Assembly: GCA_024653385.1 (NCBI GenBank)
Contig: JANLFZ010000329.1
Span: 1-6,993 of the forward strand
DNA from: Thermoguttaceae bacterium
Lineage (GTDB): Bacteria; Planctomycetota; Planctomycetia; Pirellulales; Thermoguttaceae
Direction: 5' to 3'
DNA: 6,993 nt
Of this stretch, positions 1 to 6,774 are shown in pieces; the stretch's first letter is position 1; every line of letters starts with the position of its first letter. The notes beneath the pieces were generated by a model. That model was given only the letters and a program-made list of their open reading frames with translations. It had not been told where the DNA came from and did no database searches. Both the position numbers and the translations under genes were made by a program.

Positions 1-292
1 CCAAGTCGATCATCAGCCGGTCGATCTCGGCCTGGCGCGACGGGTCCATGCCGAGCAGCTTGGGGGCGATCGTCTCGTTGACGTTGGCGACCGCCTTGAG
101 CACCCCCTTGCCGCCGTACCGCTTCTTGTCTCCATCGCGGAGTTCCAATGCCTCGTTCTCGCCGGTCGACGCACCGGACGGGACAGAAGCCGAAGCCGTG
201 ATCCCGTTGTCGAGGGTCACCCGAACCCTCACCGTGGGATTACCCCGGGAATCGAGAATCTCCAACGCGCGAATCGCTTCGATCTTGCGCAT
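1..292 (-). CDS. eno: Enolase, N-terminal part (runs off the left edge)
   Basis: Enolase (phosphopyruvate hydratase) interconverts 2-phosphoglycerate and phosphoenolpyruvate in glycolysis and gluconeogenesis in the cytoplasm. Only the first 97 residues of a protein usually about 430 long are present. Family hallmarks appear in order: EILDSRGNPTV (residues 11-21), the mobile catalytic loop SGASTG (39-44), EALELRDGD (47-55), RYGGKGV (58-64) and AVANVN (67-72). The fragment ends at MIDL, just before the expected DGT. Residues 22 and 24 are Arg where many enolases have Glu, probably a surface strand difference. The start is the ATG at 292-290, which gives the canonical enolase N-terminus and has AGGAG nine bases upstream. 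The gene is divergent from the oxidase genes and has its own promoter candidate. The identification is very secure; the rest of the gene cannot be judged. Confidence 0.97.
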   Translation of the reverse strand, partial: MRKIEAIRALEILDSRGNPTVRVRVTLDNGITASASVPSGASTGENEALELRDGDKKRYGGKGVLKAVANVNETIAPKLLGMDPSRQAEIDRLMIDL

Positions 293-301
293 GCTCCGCT
301 A

Positions 302-306
302 CTCCT
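302..306 (-). promoter_or_regulatory. Shine-Dalgarno of eno
   Basis: AGGAG on the minus strand lies nine bases before the ATG of enolase and fixes that start codon. Confidence 0.75.
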
Positions 307-378
307 AAATGGGGACCCCCGTCGGTTTCGTCCGACCACGGCAGGGTCTGACAATCAGCCCCCGTTGCCTTGAGGTGT

Positions 379-409
379 ATTATGTACCAGTCACGGCGTT
401 GACTTTCAA
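379..409 (-). promoter_or_regulatory. Candidate sigma70-type promoter for eno
   Basis: On the minus strand a -35-like TTGAAA (404-409, 5 of 6 to consensus) is followed after 17 bases by TACATA (381-386), or after 19 bases by CATAAT (379-384, 5 of 6). This is an unusually AT-rich patch in a GC-rich spacer. It would give an eno leader of roughly 80 bases. It was found by eye only; no start site is known, and the choice between the two -10 registers is open. Confidence 0.45.
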
Positions 410-432
410 GCGGTGGGTGGCCCCCCGGGTTC

Positions 433-461
433 TTGCCTGCTCCAAAGACCCTGCGTACGAT
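433..461 (+). promoter_or_regulatory. Weak candidate promoter for the oxidase gene cluster
   Basis: TTGCCT (433-438) and TACGAT (456-461) are separated by 17 bases on the plus strand, each matching consensus at 4 of 6 positions. They sit about 100 bases before the first oxidase gene. The rest of the 293-563 spacer shows no gene, no clear operator repeat and no riboswitch that I recognise. Chance matches of this quality are common. Confidence 0.25.
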
Positions 462-563
462 GCGGTTCTAAGAACGCGGTGCCGTCTTACGTCGCCTTCA
501 GAAAAGCGACCCTGGCCCCCGCCGCATCGCAGTGGCCGGTGTCGCAATTGGTTGGATAGTCTT

Positions 564-1967
564 ATGGAATATCCCTGGTGGTACGTCCCGCATCTGACTT
601 CCCCCATGCTGATTGCCGCCATTGCGGTGGTTCATGTGCTCGTGTCGCACTACGCCGTAGGTGGGGGACTCTTCCTCGCCGTCGAGACGCGGTTTGCCTA
701 TCAGTCGAACGACACGGCCTATCTCGATTACCTCCGCCGGCACGCGCGGTTCTTCATTTTGCTGACCGTGGTGTGGGGCGCGATCACGGGCGTGGGCATC
801 TGGTGGACCATCGGCTTGGCTTCGCCCACTGCGACCGAGGTGCTCATCCGTACGTTCGTGTTCGGCTGGGCAACCGAGTACGTATTCTTCGTGCTCGAGA
901 TCCTCGCCGCATTCGCCTTCTACTACTATTGGGGCAGGCTGTCGGAAAAGGTGCATGTGACCATCGGTTGGATTTATGCCGCCGCCGCGTGGATTAGTCT
1001 GGTGTTGATCACGGGCATCACGGCGTTCATGCTCAACCCGGGCGGCTGGCCGGATCATCGTTCGTTCTGGGTCGGTTTCTTGAACCCGCAGTTCGTTCCG
1101 CAGACCATCGCCCGAACAGGCGGAGCGCTCTTGCTCAGCTCGCTGTACGTGTACTTGCACGCGTCGCTGGTGATCCAGGATCGCCGGTTGTACCACTTGC
1201 TGGTGATGCGATCGGCCCGGCCGGCGCTCTGGGGGGCCGTGCTGATCACCGTGGGCGGGATCGGGTGGTTCGTCTACCTGCCGGAGTCGGCCCGGGCCGC
1301 GTTGGAATCGGCGGCCGTGCTTACCGTGCTCGTGGTGATCATCTTCGCCCTGACGGCGGTCGTCTTCGTCCTGTTGTACCTCGGCCCGTACCGCAACCCG
1401 GGGTGGATGTCGCCGGGCTTCGCCCTGGCCTTGTGCTTGTTCGGCGTGGCCGCGTTCAGCACGGGCGAGTTCGTGCGCGAGGCGGTGCGCAAACCCTATG
1501 TCATCTACAATGTGGTTTTGGGCAACCAAATCGCGCCCGAGCACGTGCAGAAGCTCCGGCGGCGCGGATTCCTCGAGGCGAATCCTTGGACCAAAGCGGT
1601 GATCGCGGAACTCCCCGCCGGTCAAGGCTCGCCGTTGCTCGATGGCGGTCGGATCGACGAGCGGGCCCTCTTGGAACGAACCGAAAAGGACCCAGACGCC
1701 CTGAGGGTGGTCGGCCAGGCCCTTTTCCAATACCACTGCAACGATTGCCACGCGCTGGAGCGTGGGTATTCGGCCGTGGGACCGATGATCCGCGGTCGCG
1801 ATCTGGACATGAACTTCGCTCTGGTCAAACACCTCGAAAAGGCCCACTTCTTCATGCCTCCCTGGGCCGGCACCGAAGACGAAGCCCTGATCTTGGCGCG
1901 GTACTTGACCGAGATCGCGCCGCCACGGCCCCGGGGCATGGATCCCATCTATCTCGAAAAGCAGTAG
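564..1967 (+). CDS. Cytochrome bd oxidase subunit I-like protein with C-terminal cytochrome c domain
   Basis: A 467-residue integral membrane protein, probably the catalytic subunit of a bd-superfamily terminal oxidase. About eight hydrophobic helices cover residues 14-305. The first four follow E. coli CydA by eye: VVHVLVSHYAVGG (22-34) matches the H19 region, with H24 as the high-spin heme ligand candidate; EYVFFVLE (105-112) matches the E99/E107 region; WGRL (123-126) and the NPGGW turn (158-162) also fit. GEFVREAVRKPY (301-312) resembles the CydA GRQPW segment. Only about a dozen residues join helices 6 and 7, so there is no quinol-binding Q-loop. The H186 equivalent is P179, and I find no M393 equivalent. 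Residues 380-452 form a class I cytochrome c domain: CNDCH (392-396) binds heme and M431 in FFMPPW is the likely distal ligand. An even helix number would place it in the periplasm with the N-terminus. The start ATG at 564 begins the conserved first helix; a longer in-frame extension is rejected. The stop is 19 bases before the partner gene. Oxygen as the substrate is inferred. Confidence 0.85.
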   Translation: MEYPWWYVPHLTSPMLIAAIAVVHVLVSHYAVGGGLFLAVETRFAYQSNDTAYLDYLRRHARFFILLTVVWGAITGVGIWWTIGLASPTATEVLIRTFVFGWATEYVFFVLEILAAFAFYYYWGRLSEKVHVTIGWIYAAAAWISLVLITGITAFMLNPGGWPDHRSFWVGFLNPQFVPQTIARTGGALLLSSLYVYLHASLVIQDRRLYHLLVMRSARPALWGAVLITVGGIGWFVYLPESARAALESAAVLTVLVVIIFALTAVVFVLLYLGPYRNPGWMSPGFALALCLFGVAAFSTGEFVREAVRKPYVIYNVVLGNQIAPEHVQKLRRRGFLEANPWTKAVIAELPAGQGSPLLDGGRIDERALLERTEKDPDALRVVGQALFQYHCNDCHALERGYSAVGPMIRGRDLDMNFALVKHLEKAHFFMPPWAGTEDEALILARYLTEIAPPRPRGMDPIYLEKQ

Positions 1968-1986
1968 TCCGCCGGGGGAACCCTCC

Positions 1987-3111
1987 ATGGAACCGATCGA
2001 CGCCGGCACCTTGCCGGAGTTGCCCGCCCCGTTCTGGTTCATCCAGCTCTTCAAGGTCCTCGGATTCACCCTGCACATGGTTCCGATGCACCTGTGGTAC
2101 GCCGGCATGCTGGTCGCGCTATGGCTGTACGGCCGCGGCCCCGATCCCGGACGCCGGTTCGCCACGCGGCTCTTGGCCCAGATGCCCGTGCTAATGGCCT
2201 TCGGCATCAACCTCGGCATCGTGCCGCTGTTGTTTCTCCAAGTGGCGTATTGCCGGGCCTTCTACCCGGCCACGATCCTCATGGCCTGGTTCTGGCTGGC
2301 GATTGTCGTTCTCCTCATTCCGGCCTACTACGGCGTGTACTACCACAGTGCCGCGCTGGCAAGCGACGGCGCGGCCATGACGCGCTTGCGACGGGCCTCG
2401 GGTTGGACCGCCGCCGTGCTGTTCGTCGTGATCGGCTTCCTCTTCGCCAATGGACTAAGCCTGACCACGCGCGACGAGGCGTGGCACGCCCTATGGGCCG
2501 CCCATAACGTGGGCGGCGCGGCGACGGGTACGGCGCTGAATCTGTCGGATGCCACGCTCTGGCCCCGGTGGCTGTTGATGTTCGGGCTGGCGCTGGTCAC
2601 CACCGCCGCATGGTGCGTTCTCGACGCCGTCTGGCTTTCCGCGGGCAGTAGCGACGACGATCGGCGCTTCGCCCGCGATTTCGCCCTGAAACTCTCGCTG
2701 GCCGGCGCGGTGTGGTCGACCGTGGCCGGCGCTTGGTACGTGTTTCTCGCCTGGCCTGCCGAGGTGTTCCGCGAGATGTTCTCCTTTCCCGCCGTCCTTC
2801 TGACGCTGGTTACCGCGGCCTCGCCATGGTTTCCTTCCGCTTTGTTGTTCGCCTGGCGGCAAGGCGATCTCAACAGGTCTCGGGCGGCGGCCATTGCGGG
2901 CACCCACCTCGGCGTGCTGGCTCTGAATGCCATCAGCCGCCAGATCGTGCAGAACATCGAACTGAGAAGCCTCTTCCAGCCGGGCGTTTCGTACCAGCCC
3001 GTCGCGACCCAGTGGGACTCCCTGGTCCTGTTCCTGGCGACGTTTCTCGGGGGCGTCGTGGTGATTGCGTGGATTCTTGCCCAACTCGCCAAAGTGCCCG
3101 CGAAACAGTGA
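1987..3111 (+). CDS. Polytopic membrane protein, likely second subunit of the bd-like oxidase
   Basis: A 374-residue protein with about eight or nine hydrophobic helices (roughly 18-48, 65-87, 95-119, 140-159, 195-217, 236-256, 267-290, 300-316 and 345-370). It starts 19 bases after the cytochrome c-fused subunit, with a G-rich ribosome site (1974-1980), so the two are almost certainly co-expressed partners. It does not look like a standard CydB. Its first helix, FTLHMVPMHLWYAGM (27-41), recalls the CydA H19 helix, with H30 and H35 as possible heme ligands. FGIN (72-75) also occurs at the same place in E. coli CydA. Near the C-terminus, NAISRQIVQNIEL (314-326) resembles the GEFVREAVRKPY segment of its neighbour. 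I infer a divergent CydA-like paralogue that packs against subunit I. Whether it binds heme cannot be told from sequence alone. It would probably be annotated as hypothetical or as cytochrome ubiquinol oxidase subunit I. Confidence 0.75.
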   Translation: MEPIDAGTLPELPAPFWFIQLFKVLGFTLHMVPMHLWYAGMLVALWLYGRGPDPGRRFATRLLAQMPVLMAFGINLGIVPLLFLQVAYCRAFYPATILMAWFWLAIVVLLIPAYYGVYYHSAALASDGAAMTRLRRASGWTAAVLFVVIGFLFANGLSLTTRDEAWHALWAAHNVGGAATGTALNLSDATLWPRWLLMFGLALVTTAAWCVLDAVWLSAGSSDDDRRFARDFALKLSLAGAVWSTVAGAWYVFLAWPAEVFREMFSFPAVLLTLVTAASPWFPSALLFAWRQGDLNRSRAAAIAGTHLGVLALNAISRQIVQNIELRSLFQPGVSYQPVATQWDSLVLFLATFLGGVVVIAWILAQLAKVPAKQ

Positions 3112-3130
3112 CCCTGGGCATGGCCACCCT

Positions 3131-3135
3131 AGGGA
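3131..3135 (+). promoter_or_regulatory. Shine-Dalgarno deciding the oxoamine synthase start
   Basis: AGGGA ends eight bases before the ATG at 3144. The alternative in-frame starts at 3108 (GTG overlapping the previous stop), 3120 and 3171 have no comparable site. Confidence 0.5.
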
Positions 3136-3143
3136 TTCGTTTC

Positions 3144-4289
3144 ATGCGTACGGCCCCAGCCCCCCCGATCATGCAAAGCCCGCCCGGGCCCGAGACGGTC
3201 ATCGACGGGCGGCGATACCTGTACTTCGGCGGCACGAACTATTTGGGGTTGGCGGGCCATCCCGAGGTCATCGAGGCCGGCTGCGAGGCGATGCGCCGCT
3301 ACGGCGTCCACACGGCGACCAGCCGCGCCGGGTTCGGCAACAATCCCGCGACCCTGGAGGTCGAACGCCGCGCGGCCGAGTTCTTCGATCGCCAGGCCGC
3401 GTTCTACTTCGTCTCGGGGTACGTCGGCAACCACATTCTCGTGCAGGCGCTTGCCGGGCAATTCGATCTGGTGCTGGCCGACGAGTCGGCGCACTATGCG
3501 ATCGAGGAGGCGGCCCGGCTGGCCGCCCGGCCCGTCGCGCGCTTCCCGCATTGCGATCCCGATGGCTTGGAGGAGTTGCTCCACCAGCGGCTTTCGTCCG
3601 GCGATCGGCCTTTGGTGATGACCGACGGCGTGTTTGCCGCGACCGGCGACATCGCGCCGCTCGACGAGTACGTGGGCGTGCTAGGCCAGTATCCGCAAGC
3701 GGGCCTGCTGGTCGACGACGCACACGGCGTGGCCACGCTGGGCGAGCACGGACGTGGCACGCTCGAGCACTTCGGTCTTTGGGGGCCAAGCGTCAACGCC
3801 GAGGCGGCGCCGGGCGTAAGGCTGTACGCCTGCGGGACCTTGAGCAAGGCCGTGGGCGGGTTTGGCGGCATTTTGGCCGGCGATCGCGGATTCGTCGAGC
3901 GCGCGCGATCCTCGTCGCACTACTTCGACGGCGCCAGTGCTTTGCCCTCGGCCGCCGCGGGCGCCACGGCCAAGGCCCTCGAGATCGTTTTGGGCCAGCC
4001 GCAACTCCGCCAGCGACTCTCCGCAAACGCGCGGCGCCTGCGGCAGGGACTGCGGCAATTGGGATTTCGTACGGACGATTCGCCGTCGCCCATCGTGGGG
4101 CTGACCCTTGGTAGTGCCGAGAACATGCAGCGGATCCACCGCGGGCTGGTTAGACGAGACATCCTGGTTCCCTACTTCTCCGCTTACGCCGGCACGGCCA
4201 GCCAGGGCCTGCTGCGCATCGCCGTCTGCGCGGCCCACACCGACGCGATGATCGATCGCCTGACGGACGAACTCGGACGCCTGATCTGA
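3144..4289 (+). CDS. PLP-dependent alpha-oxoamine synthase-like enzyme (AONS/KBL/SPT superfamily)
   Basis: A 381-residue cytoplasmic fold-type I PLP enzyme. Family members join an amino acid to an acyl-CoA (or cleave the product) with loss of CO2, as in 8-amino-7-oxononanoate synthase, 2-amino-3-ketobutyrate CoA ligase and serine palmitoyltransferase. Visible landmarks are FGGTNYLGLAGHPEV (28-42), the PLP-stacking His region SAHYAIEEAA (115-124, H117), TDGVFAATGDIAPL (160-173), VDDAHGVATLGEHGRGT (190-206; D191 and H194 hold the cofactor) and the Schiff-base lysine K235 in GTLSKAVGG. Two spots are unusual. The glycine-rich substrate loop, normally GxGGSRLxSG, reads TSRAGFGNNPATLEVE (59-74). 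The FSTALPP motif reads YFDGASALPSA. The substrate therefore cannot be assigned, and bioF would be a guess. The start ATG at 3144 has an AGGGA site; a GTG at 3108 sharing the TGA of the previous gene would instead give direct coupling. It lies 32 bases behind the oxidase genes in the same direction, probably the same transcript, with no obvious functional tie. Confidence 0.85.
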   Translation: MRTAPAPPIMQSPPGPETVIDGRRYLYFGGTNYLGLAGHPEVIEAGCEAMRRYGVHTATSRAGFGNNPATLEVERRAAEFFDRQAAFYFVSGYVGNHILVQALAGQFDLVLADESAHYAIEEAARLAARPVARFPHCDPDGLEELLHQRLSSGDRPLVMTDGVFAATGDIAPLDEYVGVLGQYPQAGLLVDDAHGVATLGEHGRGTLEHFGLWGPSVNAEAAPGVRLYACGTLSKAVGGFGGILAGDRGFVERARSSSHYFDGASALPSAAAGATAKALEIVLGQPQLRQRLSANARRLRQGLRQLGFRTDDSPSPIVGLTLGSAENMQRIHRGLVRRDILVPYFSAYAGTASQGLLRIAVCAAHTDAMIDRLTDELGRLI

Positions 4290-4308
4290 CGGCCTCGCGG
4301 GGCTTCCT

Positions 4309-4336
4309 ACGCGTCGATCGGCTCTTGCGTGTTTTT
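4309..4336 (+). terminator. Weak terminator-like hairpin in the convergent gap
   Basis: ACGCG (4309-4313) can pair with TGCGT (4326-4330), four Watson-Crick pairs plus one wobble. The loop is 12 bases and is followed by GTTTTT. It lies 20 bases after the oxoamine synthase stop, where a terminator is expected between convergent genes. The stem is too short to be convincing. Confidence 0.2.
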
Positions 4337-4349
4337 CGGCACGGACCGT

Positions 4350-5657
4350 TCAGGCCGCCCGCTGCATCGGCGCGGCGTCGAAGTGGATTTCCCGCGTGCT
4401 GATCCGGCCTTGGCGTTCGATCTGCACCGGCAGCGGGCCGGGCAGCGTGCGGAGCATCTCGCCCAACTCGACGTCGCCGGCGAACGGCCTGCCGCCGACT
4501 CGGTGGATGCGGTCACCCGACTGGATCCCGGCTCGCTCGGCCGGCGAGCCGGGCACGACGTAGGTGACCACGGCGACGCCGGGATCGGCATCGTCGTTGC
4601 GCCACACGATGCCCACGCGGAGCGGTTTGTCGGGCGGCGTCGGCTTCTGCTCGGCGAGGCTTTGTCGCGTGGCCTCGGACTCGTGGCGCGACGCCTCGCG
4701 AAACCGCGGCACCTGGTCCGCATTGGCCAGATCGTGGACGACCAAGAACGCCAGACGCACCACACGACGCATTCCCCCGGCGTCGATCAGTTGGGGCCGG
4801 TCGGTCGGCCGGTGGTACTGCTCGTGCAAGCCGGTGTGCAGCGCCAACACGGGAATGCCGCGGTCATAGAAGGGGAAATGGTCGGCCTCGGGCGCCATCT
4901 TCCACGAGAAGTCGAGCCAGAGACCGGTCTCCTCATTGTGCAGGCTCACCAGGCGCCGCAGTCCGGGCGCGCTGCGCGTGCCGAGCACCGTGAGCCGATC
5001 CGATCGCAACCGGCCGATCATATCCATGTTCAGGTGAAAGACCACCTGCCGCGTGCCCAAGGTGGGGTGCTCGAGCCAGTGCTTCGCGCCCAACATGCCT
5101 TTCTCTTCGGCGTCCCAGAAGGCGAAGACGATGGTTCGGCGCGGCGGTTTGGGCAAGAGCGTGATTGCCTCGGCCAGTTCCAGGAGGCCGGCGACGCCGC
5201 TGGCATTGTCGTCGGCCCCCGGGTGGACCACCCCGACCGGCCCCTTGCTGCCTCCCGAGGTCCCATGACCCACATGATCGTAATGTGCCCCAACGACGAT
5301 CGCCTCGCCGTCGAGTATCCGGTCAGCGCCTTCGACCGCCGCGAGGATATTGCGGAAGTTGGGCGGAAACGTCTGGACAAACGTCCCCTCGCTGCCCGCC
5401 GGATGAAGTCGAAGCCGGCTCATTTGCGCGATGAGGTAGTCTCCCGCGGCCTTCCCGCCGCGCGTGCCGGCCTGGCGCCCTTCGCGCTGGTCGTCGGCCA
5501 GGTAATCGACGTATTGCTTCAGTTCGTCGGCGCGGATCGAGTCGAGCGCGGCCTGTAGCGAGGCGGTCTTCTCGTCGGCGAAGACGAGGCCGACGATTCC
5601 CCAGACCACCAGCGCGCCGACGAACCCAAGGCCCACATGGCGGCTCGAACGACGCAT
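4350..5657 (-). CDS. Secreted M28-family zinc aminopeptidase with C-terminal PDZ domain
   Basis: A 435-residue exported metallopeptidase. Residues 1-27 look like a signal peptide: basic MRRSSRH, a hydrophobic core to about 26, and cleavage predicted after VFA (27). Residues 40-310 are the M28 (aminopeptidase Y/S type) domain with the full di-zinc set: H125 in GAHYDH, D149 in ADDNASG, general base E184 and ligand E185 in AEEKG, D212 in NMDMIG and H282 in YHRPTD. Residues 345-428 form a PDZ domain with the carboxylate loop region and VPGSPAERAGIQSGDRI (368-384). Proposed role: trimming of peptides or proteins in the periplasm or outside the cell, with the PDZ domain binding C-termini or regulating access. 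The substrate is unknown. The ATG at 5657 starts seven bases after the kinase stop and has GGTGAG upstream; an ATG at 5675 overlaps the kinase end and lacks a ribosome site. It is the last gene of the leftward group. All catalytic residues are intact. Confidence 0.92.
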   Translation of the reverse strand: MRRSSRHVGLGFVGALVVWGIVGLVFADEKTASLQAALDSIRADELKQYVDYLADDQREGRQAGTRGGKAAGDYLIAQMSRLRLHPAGSEGTFVQTFPPNFRNILAAVEGADRILDGEAIVVGAHYDHVGHGTSGGSKGPVGVVHPGADDNASGVAGLLELAEAITLLPKPPRRTIVFAFWDAEEKGMLGAKHWLEHPTLGTRQVVFHLNMDMIGRLRSDRLTVLGTRSAPGLRRLVSLHNEETGLWLDFSWKMAPEADHFPFYDRGIPVLALHTGLHEQYHRPTDRPQLIDAGGMRRVVRLAFLVVHDLANADQVPRFREASRHESEATRQSLAEQKPTPPDKPLRVGIVWRNDDADPGVAVVTYVVPGSPAERAGIQSGDRIHRVGGRPFAGDVELGEMLRTLPGPLPVQIERQGRISTREIHFDAAPMQRAA

Positions 5658-5664
5658 GCAACGA

Positions 5665-6720
5665 CTACTCACCATGCTGTTGGCGCCACAGGGCCAGGCG
5701 CGGCGGCAGTTCGTCGGGCCGCGCCGTGCCCGTCGTCGCAAGCTGTTGGACCGTAATCGACGCCACGAGGTTGCCCACCAGCGCGGCCTCGGGCAAGGTG
5801 GCCCCGGCGCATAGCGCCAGCACCGTGCCCGCCGTCGCGCTGTCGCCGGCGCCGGTCGGATCGGTCGGCCCCTCGACACGCACGCCCGGCACCAGGGTCA
5901 TCTCGGGGTCGCTGACGAGCATTCCGTCTGCACCACGGGTAGCGACCACCGGACACTCGGTCCTCCGACGCAGCCGGGCCACGGCCTCGACCAGGCGGTC
6001 CAACTCGACGCGGGCGCCGGGCGGGGGGCCTTCCCAGCCGACCGCCTCGAACTGGTTCGGCTTGATGATCACCCGACGGAACTCGCGAATCCGCCGCCGG
6101 CTGTCGGCCCAGAAGATGATCCTCGGCCACCGCTTGGCGCGGTCGGCGAGAAACTCGATCATGCGCGTGGTGACCACGCCGCAGTCGGGCTCTTCGACCT
6201 GGTCGGCCGCGATGACCGCGTCGACCTCGGGCAAGAGGGCGTCCAGCGCCTCGGCCAGCCGCTCTTGCACGGCCACGGGGGTGGGGGTGCGGTTCTTCGT
6301 GTCGTACCGGTTGTGCTCGCCGGCCAGGCTGGGGTCCGTCTGGTCGCGGGGCTTCAGATAGGTGGGCGTCCTCCGCTCGGGAACCAAGAGAAGACGGTCG
6401 GTGGTGCATCGCAGGGCGGCCAGATCTTTGCGAAGTTCGTACGACTCGCCGTCATCGCCGGTCATCCCGACCGCGTGCAGCGTGCCCGCCCCCAAGGCCG
6501 AAAGATTGCACACCACCGTTCCGGCAGCACCCGGACTGTGCCGGATACCCGCCACCTGGTGTGCGGTCTTGCCCGTCTCGAGACTCACTTCGGCCAGGGC
6601 TGGATCGACATCGAGGTACTTGTCGAGAAAGAAGTCGCCGAAGACCGCGATCCGCGCGCGGCCGAACCCGGCGAGGATCTTCTCGAGCCGTTCGGCCGTC
6701 ATGCCGCCAAACGTCTGCAT
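5665..6720 (-). CDS. PfkB-family sugar kinase, RfaE1/HldE kinase-domain-like
   Basis: A 351-residue cytoplasmic ribokinase-fold enzyme that transfers phosphate from ATP to a sugar or sugar phosphate. The N-terminal GDFFLDKY (28-35) matches the GDxxLDxY signature of RfaE1-type heptose 7-phosphate kinases. SPGAAGTVVCNLSALGAG (62-79) is the first PfkB signature, with Ala replacing one Gly of the usual GG pair. IKPNQFEA, near the middle, is the conserved NxxE region. DPTGAGDSATAG (287-298) is the second signature, with the anion hole and catalytic base D293. Unlike E. coli HldE it has no C-terminal nucleotidyltransferase domain; the protein ends soon after the kinase fold. The start ATG at 6720 is chosen for its AGGAGG eight bases upstream; an 18-residue in-frame extension to 6774 is unlikely. 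It lies 54 bases after a phosphohexomutase gene, which suggests phosphosugar or surface-glycan metabolism. The exact substrate is unresolved, and heptose 7-phosphate is only one possibility. Confidence 0.88.
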   Translation of the reverse strand: MQTFGGMTAERLEKILAGFGRARIAVFGDFFLDKYLDVDPALAEVSLETGKTAHQVAGIRHSPGAAGTVVCNLSALGAGTLHAVGMTGDDGESYELRKDLAALRCTTDRLLLVPERRTPTYLKPRDQTDPSLAGEHNRYDTKNRTPTPVAVQERLAEALDALLPEVDAVIAADQVEEPDCGVVTTRMIEFLADRAKRWPRIIFWADSRRRIREFRRVIIKPNQFEAVGWEGPPPGARVELDRLVEAVARLRRRTECPVVATRGADGMLVSDPEMTLVPGVRVEGPTDPTGAGDSATAGTVLALCAGATLPEAALVGNLVASITVQQLATTGTARPDELPPRLALWRQQHGE

Positions 6721-6728
6721 TCTTCCTC

Positions 6729-6734
6729 CCTCCT
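6729..6734 (-). promoter_or_regulatory. Shine-Dalgarno of the PfkB-family kinase
   Basis: A perfect AGGAGG on the minus strand lies eight bases before the ATG at 6720. A second GGAGG (6725-6729) is only four bases away. This decides the start against the upstream in-frame ATG at 6774. Confidence 0.8.
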
Positions 6735-6774
6735 GCGTGCGTATCTGGAGTCTGGATCGGGCAACACGGCCCAA

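Noticed and set aside
309..563. In-frame N-terminal extension of 85 residues on the bd-like oxidase subunit, starting at an ATG at 309
   Set aside because: The extension is Arg/Pro-rich with no recognisable domain, lies over the divergent promoter region and has no ribosome site. The CydA-like first helix begins naturally from the ATG at 564.
498..2219. 573-codon open frame on the minus strand, antisense to the oxidase genes
   Set aside because: Its translation is rich in His, Arg, Gly, Gln and Glu with no domain. The plus strand carries clear helices and a heme c motif, so this is a high-GC mirror frame.
2712..3143. Long upstream open extension of the oxoamine synthase frame
   Set aside because: It overlaps the second oxidase subunit in another frame and its translation is Arg-rich and featureless. 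Enzyme homology starts only after about 3190.
3144..4289. Naming the PLP enzyme bioF or kbl
   Set aside because: The substrate-loop motifs differ from both families and no pathway neighbours support either name.
4292..4303. GC-rich inverted repeat GCCTCGCGGGGC as a terminator
   Set aside because: The stem is at most four pairs with a four-base loop and no T-run follows.
5658..5879. Longer N-terminus for the M28 peptidase, including an ATG at 5675
   Set aside because: It would overlap the kinase gene and bury the signal peptide behind an Arg-rich stretch. The ATG at 5657 puts the basic and hydrophobic signal regions at the very N-terminus.
6721..6774. Eighteen-residue extension of the PfkB kinase to an ATG at 6774
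   Set aside because: The perfect AGGAGG before the ATG at 6720 would lie inside the coding region, and the extra residues match nothing in the family.
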